Below, in pieces: positions 25,284-34,474 of a stretch of 64,000 bases of DNA; positions within the stretch are counted from its first letter, which is position 1; every line of letters starts with the position of its first letter. Under the pieces are notes generated by a model. That model did not search any database and was not told the DNA's origin. It worked only from the letters and a program-made list of their open reading frames with translations. The stretch comes from Kineosporia succinea (GTDB taxonomy: Bacteria > Actinomycetota > Actinomycetes > Actinomycetales > Kineosporiaceae). The position numbers and the translations under genes are program-made. The stretch spans positions 2,973,241-3,037,240 of the forward strand of contig NZ_JAUSQZ010000001.1 of NCBI RefSeq assembly GCF_030811555.1, written 5' to 3'.

Positions 25284-26492
25284 TCAGCGATTCACCGGCT
25301 CCAGCTTTTCCGGAACCGGGTCGGCCGCCCGGGCCACGAAGACCGCCCCGGCCGCGAACACCAGCGGAACGATCAGTGCGCCGCGCAGCCCGTAGTGCTC
25401 ACCCAGGAATCCCAGCAGCGGCGGCCCGACCAGGAACGCGATGTATCCGACGGTCGCTACCAGCGTGACGCGGGCGGCCGAGTCCGGACCGCTGTCACCG
25501 GCCGCGGACAGGGCCACCGGAAAGCCCAGCGACGCGCCGAGTCCCCACAGGATCACGCCCGCCGCGGCGAGTGCCTGCAGGTCGGCGAGGGAGACCAGGG
25601 CGAGTCCGGCGGTGGCCGAGATCGCGCTGGCCATCAGGACCCGGCCGCGTCCGTAGCGGTCGATGAAGCGCCCGCCCACGAACCGCCCGACCGTCATCGA
25701 GAGGGCGAAGGTCGCGTAGATCGCCGACCCCAGGCCGGCGTCGAAGCCGTGCCCGTCCACCATGAGCAGGGGCAGCCAGTCGTTGGCGGTGCCCTCGGCC
25801 AGGGCCATGGCGAGCACGATGGCGCCGATGAGCAGCAGGCGCGTGTCCTTCCACGGCGGCCGGTGCGCCGGGAGGCCGGAGGTGACCGACGCGTCCCCCG
25901 TTCGGCTCAACCCCTCGGACTTGCCGGTGCCCGCCGGAATCACCCGGATGGCCCAGCCGAAAAGGGCTGCCGCGAGACCGGTCACGATGACCAGGTGCCA
26001 GGTGACGGGGAAGTCGAGGGTGGTGAAGAGGATGCCGATGAGCGCCCCGACGAAGGTGCCCAGGCTGAAGCACCCGTGCAGCATCGGCAGGAACGGGCGC
26101 CCGGTGAGCTTCTCCACCTCGGCCCCCTCGACGTTCATGGCCACCTCGCCACCGCCGACGCCCGCCCCGAACAGGAACAGACCGGCCGTCACGAGCAGCG
26201 GTTCACCGAGCTGGGCGCCGAGGGCGATGACGGGCAGGCTGACGACGATCGAGGTGGTCCCGGCCGCGATCAGGGGCCGGGCCCCGAATTTCAGCACCAG
26301 CGGCCCGGAACTGAGGATCGCGAGCATCGAGCCCACCGACAGGCCGAAGAGCACGAAGCCCATCTCCTGGGTGGTGGCGCCGAGGGCGTCGCGAATGGCC
26401 GGCGTGCGCGTCACCCACGACGCGATCGCCACGCCGGGCAGGAAGAACAGGGCGAAGAGCGCCCAGCGGCGCGCATTGATCGGGTTGGTCAC
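25284..26492 (-). CDS. MFS transporter (YbjJ-like)
   Basis: 402 residues, about 12 membrane helices. Typical segment TRTPAIRDALGATTQEMGFVLF in the first loop and GWAIRVIPAG after helix 6. GTG 26492 is preceded by GGAGAG; the open frame extends upstream through the operators and is not used. Divergent from a TetR gene with two matching operators in between, so its expression is almost certainly controlled by that TetR. Substrate unknown. Confidence 0.84.
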   Translation of the reverse strand: MTNPINARRWALFALFFLPGVAIASWVTRTPAIRDALGATTQEMGFVLFGLSVGSMLAILSSGPLVLKFGARPLIAAGTTSIVVSLPVIALGAQLGEPLLVTAGLFLFGAGVGGGEVAMNVEGAEVEKLTGRPFLPMLHGCFSLGTFVGALIGILFTTLDFPVTWHLVIVTGLAAALFGWAIRVIPAGTGKSEGLSRTGDASVTSGLPAHRPPWKDTRLLLIGAIVLAMALAEGTANDWLPLLMVDGHGFDAGLGSAIYATFALSMTVGRFVGGRFIDRYGRGRVLMASAISATAGLALVSLADLQALAAAGVILWGLGASLGFPVALSAAGDSGPDSAARVTLVATVGYIAFLVGPPLLGFLGEHYGLRGALIVPLVFAAGAVFVARAADPVPEKLEPVNR

Positions 26493-26541
26493 GGCTCTCC
26501 AGAACCACGGTGGCGCCCAAGGGTGGACGCGTCGGCACGTG

Positions 26542-26561
26542 GTGTGTACGAACGTCCACAC
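26542..26561. promoter_or_regulatory. TetR operator copy 1
   Basis: Arms GTGTGTAC and GTCCACAC around GAAC; one mismatch from perfect symmetry. In the MFS/TetR divergent region. Shares its left arm exactly with copy 2. Confidence 0.75.
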
Positions 26562-26563
26562 TT

Positions 26564-26583
26564 GTGTGTACTAAGGTACACAC
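26564..26583. promoter_or_regulatory. TetR operator copy 2
   Basis: Perfect arms GTGTGTAC and GTACACAC around TAAG. Its start is 22 bp from copy 1, close to two helical turns, so two dimers could bind the same DNA face. Confidence 0.8.
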
Positions 26584-26611
26584 CCACTTACGCTCAGGTA
26601 AGGCAGGACGC

Positions 26612-27178
26612 GTGGCCGGACCCCGAAGAGTCGCGAACGACCCGGAGCGCCGGGAGCGCATCGTCGCCGCCGCCCTCGACGTGATCGTCGAGAACGGGGT
26701 GCACCGCACGACGCACCGCCGGATCGCCGCCGCCGCGGGCGTCCCCCTGGGATCCCTCACCTATTACTTCGCCGACCTGACCGAGATCATCGAGGCCGCC
26801 TTCCGGCACGTGTTCGTGACCTGGTCGGGCGACATGCACCGGGCGCTGGAGCAGGCGCGGTCCCCGGAGCAGGCGCAGACCGTCGTCGTCGACATGATCT
26901 GCGGGGTCACCCACGCCTCGACGCCGGAGATCATCGGGCTGTTCGAGCTCTACTCCTTCGGCAACCACAACGCGGCGGTCGGCGCCATCCGCCGGGACTG
27001 GCTGCTGGCGACCCGCGAGAGCCTGATGCTGCACTTCACCGAGCCGACGGTGCGCGCGCTCGACGCGCTGATCGAGGGCTGGCCGATGCACCGGGTCTTC
27101 GAGGGCGAACCGCTCGATCGGGACCTGGTCGAACGAACGGTGAAAGCCGTGGTGGAAGCGCTTGAACCAGGCAGTTGA
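26612..27178 (+). CDS. TetR-family regulator
   Basis: 188 residues. HTH TTHRRIAAAAGVPLGSLTYYFADL at about residues 33-56; helical ligand domain after it. GTG 26612 gives the usual N-terminal VAGPRR..PERRERIVAAAL; the frame extends upstream through the operators but that part is not protein-like. Divergent MFS gene and its twin operators make it a local repressor. 73 nt downstream begins the protein kinase. Confidence 0.88.
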   Translation: MAGPRRVANDPERRERIVAAALDVIVENGVHRTTHRRIAAAAGVPLGSLTYYFADLTEIIEAAFRHVFVTWSGDMHRALEQARSPEQAQTVVVDMICGVTHASTPEIIGLFELYSFGNHNAAVGAIRRDWLLATRESLMLHFTEPTVRALDALIEGWPMHRVFEGEPLDRDLVERTVKAVVEALEPGS

Positions 27179-27251
27179 GACCTCCCGAAGTGCCGTCCTC
27201 ACAGATCACCGGCACAGTGGCACCCGCGGACGGACTCGCGGAGGAGGCAGC

Positions 27252-28568
27252 GTGCAGGACACCACCCTGGAACGCGGTCCCCAGATGCTCGCCGACCGGT
27301 ACGCGTTGGGGGACGTGATCGGCAAGGGTGGGATGGGCCTGGTGTACCGGGCCTGGGACTGCGCACTGCATCGCGAGGTCGCGGTGAAGGTGCTCCATCA
27401 GATGGCGATGGAGGACGAGGTCAACCGAGCCCGGTTCAGCTCGGAGGCCACCACGCTCGCGCATCTCGATCACCCCGGGCTGGTCGCGCTCTACGACGCC
27501 GCGACCCACGGGGACGAGCCCTACATCGCGATGGAACTCGTCGACGGCGAGACCCTGAGCAAACGTTGTCGCCCCGAGCCGATGTCTCCGCGCGACGTCA
27601 GCCTGGTCGGCGTCAGCCTCGGTGACGCCCTCGAATACGTGCACTCGCAGCGGATCGTGCACCGCGACCTGAAGCCCAGCAACGTTCTCCTGGGGTACGA
27701 CGGCTCGATCAAGCTCGGGGACTTCGGGGTGGCCCGCGCGCTGGACTGCGCCGAGCGGCTCACCGGCACGGGTCTCACCATGGGCACCGCCGGATACCTG
27801 TCGCCCGAGCAGGTGCGGGGCGAGGAGATCCGCGAGAGCAGCGACATCTATTCGCTGGGGCTGGTTCTCATCGAGGCGCTGAGCGGTCGCCCGGCGTTCG
27901 ACGGTGACCCGGTCGTGGTCGCGGTGGCCCGGCTCAACCATCCGCCGCGCATCGACGTCGACATCCCGGCGGGCCTCACCGGTCTGCTCACCGCGATGAC
28001 GGAGAACGATCCCGACCGGCGTCCGGGGGCCGCTGAGGTGGCGGGTCACCTGCGTGAGTTCCGGCGGACGCTGGACGACGCGAGCGGTCCCACGGTCACC
28101 GAACTGGTCAATCTGCCGGCACCTCTGCGGACGGCCCCGGAGTCACCTGACGTCGGCGTACCGGCCCGCCCGGCCGCTGCTCGGATGGGTACGCACGACG
28201 ATGCCGGTGAGGACCGGCCGCACGCCGAGCACCGGCACCGGAGCCGGCCGGTCGGGGCGCTGCAGGCGCTGACCGTGGACTTCGGGCTCTCGGCCCTGCT
28301 CGAACCGCCGCCCCGGGAGGCGAGTGAGGCGCCGCTGGGGCGCCACGCGTCCTCAAGCCATTCGGGCCGGGACGCCGACCGGCGCCGCCGGATCGTGCCG
28401 CGCACCGATCCGCACGGGATGACCCGGCTCTCGGGTGACCTGCCGCATCGCCGGGACCTGCGCGGACGGCGCCACCGCTGGCCGCGCCGGGCCGTGCTGG
28501 GACTGACGGTGCTGACCATCGCCGCGATCGGGTCGGTGCTGGCGGTGGCCCTGCCGCTGGTGGGCTGA
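27252..28568 (+). CDS. Membrane Ser/Thr protein kinase (PknB-type)
   Basis: 438 residues. Hanks kinase domain about 15-275 with Gly loop IGKGGMGLVY, catalytic Lys in VAVKVL, HRDLKPSN, metal-binding DFG, GTAGYLSPEQ and the DIYSLGLVLIE helix. Then a Pro/Arg-rich juxtamembrane linker of about 130 residues and a single C-terminal membrane helix (about 411-433) with only a few residues outside. No extracellular sensor (no PASTA), so it may sense through partners or lipid. GTG 27252 has GAGGAGG five nt upstream. Confidence 0.9.
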   Translation: MQDTTLERGPQMLADRYALGDVIGKGGMGLVYRAWDCALHREVAVKVLHQMAMEDEVNRARFSSEATTLAHLDHPGLVALYDAATHGDEPYIAMELVDGETLSKRCRPEPMSPRDVSLVGVSLGDALEYVHSQRIVHRDLKPSNVLLGYDGSIKLGDFGVARALDCAERLTGTGLTMGTAGYLSPEQVRGEEIRESSDIYSLGLVLIEALSGRPAFDGDPVVVAVARLNHPPRIDVDIPAGLTGLLTAMTENDPDRRPGAAEVAGHLREFRRTLDDASGPTVTELVNLPAPLRTAPESPDVGVPARPAAARMGTHDDAGEDRPHAEHRHRSRPVGALQALTVDFGLSALLEPPPREASEAPLGRHASSSHSGRDADRRRRIVPRTDPHGMTRLSGDLPHRRDLRGRRHRWPRRAVLGLTVLTIAAIGSVLAVALPLVG

Positions 28569-28620
28569 GGCTCTCGGGTTCCGGGGTTTCCGGGGTTCCG
28601 GTGTCTTGGCCTCAGCCCAC
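28560..28620. terminator. Terminator-like inverted repeat
   Basis: Perfect 12-bp arms GTGGGCTGAGGC and GCCTCAGCCCAC separated by a 37-nt loop of CCGGGGTTT-like repeats. The left arm includes the kinase stop; convergent azoreductase starts its 3' end 10 nt later. Confidence 0.55.
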
Positions 28621-28629
28621 GTCAGCCGG

Positions 28630-29286
28630 CTAGCGGGTGCCGAAGCGCCGGGCCAGTTCGACCATCGCGTCCGAGGCCTTCTGCAGGTCGTCCGCGGCCC
28701 GGCCGGCGAACTCGTGCAACGCGGGAAGACGCGTGGCCAGGGTGAGATCGGTGGTGACGGGAACGACGTCCATCCGCATCGAGGTGCCCAGGACCTGCAC
28801 GATGCTGGGGATCTCGTGGTCGACCGCCTCGCCCGGAGCGCCCGGCCCGTAGGTCGCGCCCCGGCTGGAGACCACGACCACCGGCTTGCCGGCCAGCGGC
28901 TCGGTGACCGGCTCGCCCATCGTCGCGGTGACGCCGCCGATGTGCACGTAGTCGATCCAGGCCTTCAGGGTCGACGGGACGCTGTAGTTGTACATCGGCG
29001 CCCCGATCACCACGGCGTCCGCGTTCAGCAACTCGTCGACGAGAAGTTTCTGCAGCGCCTCGGCGTCGGCCGGCACGACCTCCTCGGGCGTGCGCAGCCG
29101 CGGGGCCCAGTGCAGGGCGCTCGTGGGCAGGTGGGGCAGCGGGTCGACGTGCAGGTCGCGGCGCACGACCACGTGGTCGTCGCTGATCCCGGCCCAGGTG
29201 TCGGCGAAGCGGGCGGTGAGGGCACGGCTGACGGAGTGGTGGAGATCGGCGGAGGAGTCGAGATGCAGCAGCGTGGGCACGGGCAC
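28630..29286 (-). CDS. azoR: FMN-dependent NADH-azoreductase
   Basis: 218-residue flavodoxin-fold oxidoreductase. Seen: N-terminal flavin phosphate site LHLDSSADLHHSVSR, PMYNYSVPSTLKAWIDY and SSRGATYGPG, which are AzoR family signatures. It reduces azo dyes and quinones with NADH. The ATG at 29286 is the natural start. Monocistronic on the minus strand; a 251-bp region separates it from the giant protein gene on the plus strand. Confidence 0.88.
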   Translation of the reverse strand: MPVPTLLHLDSSADLHHSVSRALTARFADTWAGISDDHVVVRRDLHVDPLPHLPTSALHWAPRLRTPEEVVPADAEALQKLLVDELLNADAVVIGAPMYNYSVPSTLKAWIDYVHIGGVTATMGEPVTEPLAGKPVVVVSSRGATYGPGAPGEAVDHEIPSIVQVLGTSMRMDVVPVTTDLTLATRLPALHEFAGRAADDLQKASDAMVELARRFGTR

Positions 29287-29537
29287 GTCCTTACCTGAAT
29301 CGGGGTCGCCCTGACTGTGCCACGAGGTCGTCGCCGGTGGATCGCCCGGTGGATCCGCGGGGGCCTCGTCCGCTCACCCGATGCCCGGCCTGAGGCGAAA
29401 GATCCAGATCGCCGGATCTCTGGTGCTACGGGGCCGTTACGCTAGGCTAGCGATATTTCCATTGGTGCATGTGAAGATGGGGTTCCGCCCATTCATATGA
29501 ACGTGGTGCGTCTTGTCGGGCAGGCCGGGAGGGCTCG

Positions 29538-32500
29538 ATGAACCTCGTCGGTTATGCGGTGGGTGCGCTGATCGCGGTGGCTCTCGCGATCCAGGCGGTG
29601 CGGGCGATCGGCCATGCCCTTTCCGGGTTGTTCGGTGCGATCGGCCAGGCCCTGGTTCTCTGTGTGCAGGTGGGCGTCACGTTCACCTGCATCCTCGTCG
29701 CGCTGCTGATCTGGCGGCGCCTGCTCCCGTACTTCCGCGGCAGCTACACCGGGCTGCGCACCAGCCCGGCGTCGCGGGTGGCGTTCGGGCGTGACGAGCA
29801 GCTGAGCCGGGCGGCCGGTGAAGGTTCGTTGTCAGGGCTGCTGCCGGTGCGGGTCACGCTGCAGCCCGAAGAGCGCGCGGCCGACGAAGAGACCCCGCCG
29901 GCCATCGAGCCGCGGGTGCCCGCGCTGCGCAGCGGCCCGGGCAACGCCTGGCGGCACAAGGGCGAGTGGTCGCCGGCCGACGACCAAGACCGAGCCCCCG
30001 ACGACCGAGCCCCCGAAGACCGAGCCCCCGAAGACCGCTCCCGCGAGCCCCGGACGCGCGAGGTGCGCGAGGTGCAGGCGCGCGAGGGCAACGGCGAACA
30101 GGCCCGCGGGCACGAAGCCGAACCGCCGGTCTCCCGCCGCCCCGAGCCGATCGAGCCGATCGAGCCGGGCCCGGCCGAACGCTCTGGCGCCCCGTCCGCG
30201 GGCGCCCCGCCCGCCGCTCTGCCCGCGGGTGCCTCGCCCGCCGCTGTACCCGCGGTCACTACGCCTGCTGCGCCCTCATCCGCGTCTGCTGTGCCCGCCG
30301 AGCCCGCCTCGTCTGCTGTGCCCGCCTCGCCTGCTGTGCCCGCCGAGCCCGCCTCGTCTGCTGCGTCCGCCGCGTCTGTGGCTGCCCCGTCTGCTGCGCC
30401 TTCGTCGTCGGCCGCCCCACCCTCTGCTCTGCCGGCGGCCGCCACGCCTGCTGCGCCCTCGTCCGCGCCTGCCCCGCCCACCGACGCTTCGCCTGAGGCC
30501 CTTCGGGCCGGCACCGCTTCGTCCGGCACCGCTTCGTCGGGCACCGCTTCGTCGGGCACCGCTTCGTCGGGCACCGCTTCGTCGGGCACCGCTTCGTCGG
30601 GCACCGCTTCGTCGGGCACCGCTTCGTCGGGCACCGCTTCGTCGGGCACCTCTTCGTCCGGCACCTCCTCGCCTGACACCTCTTCGCCCGAGGCCGCCTC
30701 GCCTCCTGCGTCTGCCTCGCCTGCTGCGTCTGCGTCGGGGGCCCTTCCGCCGGGCTCGGCCTCGTCCTCCGCGGCTTCGCCGGTCGCCGAACCAGCTGGG
30801 CGAGTCGTCCGTGAGGAAGCGGCCGAGCCGACAGCCTCCGACCCGCTCGACCAGCCCACGGAGCGCCCCGAGCGCGCTGACCGTTCCGAGCACGACGGCA
30901 AGACGGGCCTGGCCGGGCTGGTCGCCGGAGCCGCAGCCGCCGGAGCGGCGGCCTTCGCGCGGTTCAAGTCGTCCGAACGCGACGAGCCCCCGGCCGATCC
31001 CCAGACCCCCGATCGTGCCGAGCCCCACCCCGAAGACGCCGCCACCACCGAACCCCCGCCGAAAGCAACCGAGCCGGAGCGCGCGCCGAAGCCCGCCACT
31101 CCCGCCGTGGTCATCGACACCCAGAACGCCGAACCCCTACCGAGACGCCGCGCCGGCAAGTCCGGAGCCGCGGAAGCCTCTGAGCCCCTGCGCGACCGCA
31201 CCCAAGACACGCCGCCCCCGGCCGCCTCCCCGGCCGAGAGGCCCAAGGCGTCCGCACCCGCCGACCCCACCGCACCCGCCGACCCCACCGCACCCGCCGA
31301 CGCCACCGCGCCTGCCGGCTCCAGTTCGTCGGGCGACCGCGCCGCGCGCACCGACCTCACCGGACCCGCGACCCCGGCCGGACCCGTCGCATCGGCCGGG
31401 ACCACCACATCGGCGGAGGCCACGGGCCACCGAGCTCCTGCCTCGACGCAGCCCCAGGCCTCCGGTACCTCTGGATCCCCCAGGACCACCGCCTCGGCGA
31501 CCTCCGAGACTTCCGAGACCGTCGCGTCCGCCAACGCGGCCGGGATCAGCTCGCCCGCCGGGATCAGCTCGCTCGCCGGAACCGCTTCGTCTGCCGAGAC
31601 CTCCGGTGCCACTTCGTCTGCCGGAACTGCTTCGTCTGCCGAGACCACCGGCGCCACCTCGTCTGCCGGGACCGACTCCGCTGCCGGGACCGACGCGTCC
31701 GCAAAAACCCCCGCGACCACCCCGTCCCCCGGAATCGATGCCCCCTCGACCGAGACCGCGACGTCCGGTGTGGTTCCCGAAACCGGTGCTGCAGACGATG
31801 TTCGGGCTTCGGGGGCAGACGGGCCCATCGTCGTTCCCCAGATCCTTCCCACTCCGGCGAGGCCGAAACCGAGAGATCGGGGCGCCGGGTCCGGTGCGCC
31901 GGTGCTCGGCAGTCCGTATGCGGGAGACAGCGACGGCGGCAGCGCCGACCACGAACTCGACCAGGAAGACGAGCGGGCGGCGGAGGCTTCGGACGGTGAG
32001 CGTCCGAACCCGGTGCCGGCTCCGGTGAGCGCACTGCGCCGACGGCCGGGAGGAACCCCGGCCCGGCGCACCCAGGAACCGTACGACCCCTCCAAGAACC
32101 CTTACCAGGACTCCGACGCCCCCGACGACGAGCTTCCGGTACCGCGGCTGTCGCAGTTGCTGTCGCAGTCCCGTCGTAAGGTGATGGACCGGGCCCGCAA
32201 GGTGTTGCCGGGTAACGAGTCTCCCGAGGACGGCACCCCGCAGCCGTCGGACGACTCGCAGGCAAGAGATACGGACAAGCCCCGTCAACCGGGATCCTCG
32301 GATGAATCAGCCCGCGTCGGAGACGGTCTGGCCCAAGAACCGTCGGCCGCTGCACGGCCGGAGGTCCGTCCGGGGCGTGAGCGGCGGCCCAGTCTCCGTG
32401 AGGTGATGGGGCGCTCGCGGACACCCGACCCGGCCGAGGCTGAGCAACAGTCGGCATCGGGAGAGGCGGATTCGGCCGAAACCTCGGTGGGAGAGGCAAA

Positions 32501-34226
32501 GTCGGGATCTGTCGCAACTCCGGGGGTGCCTGAGGCGCCTTCCGTCACGTCCGTATCTCCGGACGTGGCGCCGACCTCGCTCACTTCGGCGGCTCCCGGT
32601 TCAGTAGCGGGCGCCGTCGAGCCGAAGTCCCGGCCGGGCGCGAAGGATGCCCCCCGGACGAAGCCGACGTCGGAGGCCGTGGCGAGAACTGAGCCTGAGC
32701 TGAAGCCGCAGCCTCGATCGAAGCCTGAGCCGAAGCCTGAGCCGAAGCCCGAGCCGAAGCCCGAGCCGAAGCCCGAGCCGAAGCCCGAGCCGAAGCCCGA
32801 GCAACAGCTCCGGTCGGAAGCCCCGAGCACGCCGGCCTGGGGCACCCCGGACAGCGCGAGCCGACCGACCCGGGAAGGTGACGGGGAGGATTCGGTGCGG
32901 GCGGCGTCCACCATTGACGGGCCCCCGGCCAGCTGGGACGAAAAGCCCTACTCCTTCTTCGGAGTCGGCCCGGACGAGGTCGGCCCCGACGACGAGGGCG
33001 CCCTGCGCTTCCCGCCCACCGAACGCGACGACGACCAGGGCGCCGCCCGTACCGAGAGCAATGACGGTCCGGACGAGTCCCTCGAGACCGCCGCCGAGAT
33101 CGCGGCCGCCGCCGACCTGGCCGAATCGGCCGCCGGACCGCACCGGGAAAAGCCGGACCCCGCGACGACGGACCAACCGGAACCGCAGCAGACCCGACAG
33201 CACCGATCCGAGCCGCATCAGGCCGGGCCGCATCAGGCCGGGCCGCATCAGGCCGGGCCGCATCAGGCCGGGCCGCATCAGGCCGGGCCGCATCAGGCCG
33301 GGCCGCATCAGGCCGGGCCGCATCAGGCCGGGCCGCATCAGGCCGGGCCGCATCAGGCCGGGCCGGACCAGGCCGGGCCGGACCAGGCCGATCAGGACCA
33401 GGCCCCGCCCATCGATGACCCGGCCGCTGAGCCGTCCGCCGAAGACATCCCCGTCCCCCCGCGCACCATCCCCGGCCAGCGTGAGCGGGTGCTGCTGGGC
33501 CCCGCTGCCGACGTCCCCGAGCGCACACCCCGGCGTCCGGCCGGGCCCGCCGAGCAGCACGTCCTCAGCATGAAGCCCCACCGCTGCGACCTGCCGCACA
33601 TCGACCTCGAAGCCCGCCTCGCCGACGAAGACGTCTGCCAGGCCGCCCTCGAACTCGCCGCCGCCCCCGACGACGACCTGGTGCGCCAGACCCTGGTCGA
33701 CATCCTGGTCAGCGACGGCCGCGCCAGCACCGAGTCCCGCTCCCTGCTGCAGATGAGCTCGCTGCGCGGGTCCGGCGGTGAGGTGGCCAAGATCCTCGAC
33801 GGCCTCGTTCTCCTGCGCGACCTCAACGCCCGGGCCACCCGCACGACCCCCCGGCAAGAAGGCGAACCCCGTCCGGCCCGCGAGGACGTGGTCTACGCCG
33901 TCGCGCCCACCCGCCTCACCCGTCACCTGCTGTCGAACAACGCCGGCTTCACCCGGGCCCTGGTCAACTGGGCCCTGCCTCCCGACGGCGGCGACCGCGC
34001 CGAGCACGAGGCTGCGTTCCAGAAGGCCGTCGCGGGCATCCCGAGCGAACTCATCGAGATGATCAAAGACGCCGCCCGCCTGGCCCCGCCGATCTTCGGG
34101 CTCCCGATGCGCATCGACCGCAAGCACGGTGTGGTCGTGACACTGCCGGAAGACCAGGCCAACGAGGTGCCCGGCGAGGGGTTCCCGCCGGAGTGGCGCA
34201 GCTCCGAGCGCCGCTTCTTCAGCTGA
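29538..34226 (+). CDS. Giant membrane-anchored disordered protein, unknown function
   Basis: 1562 residues, no family recognised. Two N-terminal hydrophobic segments (about 3-24 and 36-60), then some 1270 residues of Pro/Ala/Ser/Glu/Thr-rich sequence predicted disordered, then a folded-looking helical C-terminal domain from about residue 1344 (MKPHRCDLPHIDLEARLAD onward) ending in SERRFFS. The disordered part contains GTASS, KPEP and PHQAG tandem repeats encoded by near-identical DNA. ATG 29538 has GGAGGG upstream. Frame integrity over 4.7 kb, strong third-position GC and conserved-looking ends argue that it is real. It could tether a cytoplasmic domain far from the membrane; topology is unsettled. 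Monocistronic. Confidence 0.8.
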   Translation: MNLVGYAVGALIAVALAIQAVRAIGHALSGLFGAIGQALVLCVQVGVTFTCILVALLIWRRLLPYFRGSYTGLRTSPASRVAFGRDEQLSRAAGEGSLSGLLPVRVTLQPEERAADEETPPAIEPRVPALRSGPGNAWRHKGEWSPADDQDRAPDDRAPEDRAPEDRSREPRTREVREVQAREGNGEQARGHEAEPPVSRRPEPIEPIEPGPAERSGAPSAGAPPAALPAGASPAAVPAVTTPAAPSSASAVPAEPASSAVPASPAVPAEPASSAASAASVAAPSAAPSSSAAPPSALPAAATPAAPSSAPAPPTDASPEALRAGTASSGTASSGTASSGTASSGTASSGTASSGTASSGTASSGTASSGTSSSGTSSPDTSSPEAASPPASASPAASASGALPPGSASSSAASPVAEPAGRVVREEAAEPTASDPLDQPTERPERADRSEHDGKTGLAGLVAGAAAAGAAAFARFKSSERDEPPADPQTPDRAEPHPEDAATTEPPPKATEPERAPKPATPAVVIDTQNAEPLPRRRAGKSGAAEASEPLRDRTQDTPPPAASPAERPKASAPADPTAPADPTAPADATAPAGSSSSGDRAARTDLTGPATPAGPVASAGTTTSAEATGHRAPASTQPQASGTSGSPRTTASATSETSETVASANAAGISSPAGISSLAGTASSAETSGATSSAGTASSAETTGATSSAGTDSAAGTDASAKTPATTPSPGIDAPSTETATSGVVPETGAADDVRASGADGPIVVPQILPTPARPKPRDRGAGSGAPVLGSPYAGDSDGGSADHELDQEDERAAEASDGERPNPVPAPVSALRRRPGGTPARRTQEPYDPSKNPYQDSDAPDDELPVPRLSQLLSQSRRKVMDRARKVLPGNESPEDGTPQPSDDSQARDTDKPRQPGSSDESARVGDGLAQEPSAAARPEVRPGRERRPSLREVMGRSRTPDPAEAEQQSASGEADSAETSVGEAKSGSVATPGVPEAPSVTSVSPDVAPTSLTSAAPGSVAGAVEPKSRPGAKDAPRTKPTSEAVARTEPELKPQPRSKPEPKPEPKPEPKPEPKPEPKPEPKPEQQLRSEAPSTPAWGTPDSASRPTREGDGEDSVRAASTIDGPPASWDEKPYSFFGVGPDEVGPDDEGALRFPPTERDDDQGAARTESNDGPDESLETAAEIAAAADLAESAAGPHREKPDPATTDQPEPQQTRQHRSEPHQAGPHQAGPHQAGPHQAGPHQAGPHQAGPHQAGPHQAGPHQAGPHQAGPDQAGPDQADQDQAPPIDDPAAEPSAEDIPVPPRTIPGQRERVLLGPAADVPERTPRRPAGPAEQHVLSMKPHRCDLPHIDLEARLADEDVCQAALELAAAPDDDLVRQTLVDILVSDGRASTESRSLLQMSSLRGSGGEVAKILDGLVLLRDLNARATRTTPRQEGEPRPAREDVVYAVAPTRLTRHLLSNNAGFTRALVNWALPPDGGDRAEHEAAFQKAVAGIPSELIEMIKDAARLAPPIFGLPMRIDRKHGVVVTLPEDQANEVPGEGFPPEWRSSERRFFS
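30510..30674 (+). repeat. Coding minisatellite: 15-bp GTASS repeat
   Basis: Nine units encoding GTASS (30510-30644), copies 2-9 identical in DNA (GGCACCGCTTCGTCG), then two variants encoding GTSSS and GTSSP. Inside the giant protein's disordered region. Confidence 0.95.
32721..32801 (+). repeat. Coding repeat: 12-bp KPEP units
   Basis: Six full KPEP units and a partial one. Later copies are identical (AAGCCCGAGCCG). KP-rich rigid spacers resemble TonB-type or periplasm/cytoplasm-spanning linkers. Confidence 0.92.
33213..33392 (+). repeat. Coding minisatellite: 15-bp PHQAG repeat
   Basis: Ten identical DNA units (CCGCATCAGGCCGGG) at 33213-33362 followed by two units in which His is replaced by Asp. 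A run of ten regularly spaced histidines results. Confidence 0.95.
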
Positions 34227-34251
34227 CCGGAACCGGAACGCCGAAACCTCA

Positions 34252-34278
34252 AGATCCACGCTGAGTTCAGCTGGATCT
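34252..34278 (+). terminator. Terminator of the giant gene
   Basis: AGATCCA-C-GCTGA pairs with TCAGC-TGGATCT around a 2-base loop, one bulge, 12 bp total, 25 nt after the stop. A second hairpin GAACAGA/TCTGTTC follows near 34311-34334. Confidence 0.65.
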
Positions 34279-34474
34279 CAGGGCTGTCCGGGTGGGAATT
34301 CCAGCCCGGAACAGACTCGATCCTCTGTTCGAGTGCACCGACCCGCCCCGTCTACGCCGGGCGGGCGACCATCTACTTGGATGTGCTCTCCTGCTGACGA
34401 CCCGTGTACCTGGCTCTACTGAACAGTCCACATAGACAACGCCTCACGAGCCAGGGGCGAGCCATGGAGGGCGA

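Noticed and set aside
29744..32095. Long minus-strand frame (783 codons) inside the giant gene
   Set aside because: Low-complexity mirror of the Ala/Ser/Pro-rich coding strand; the plus-strand frame has two membrane helices, a ribosome site and a continuous 1562 codons.
30510..33392. Tandem repeats considered as CRISPR or mobile-element repeats
   Set aside because: Contiguous 12-15 bp units without spacers, all in frame inside one gene.
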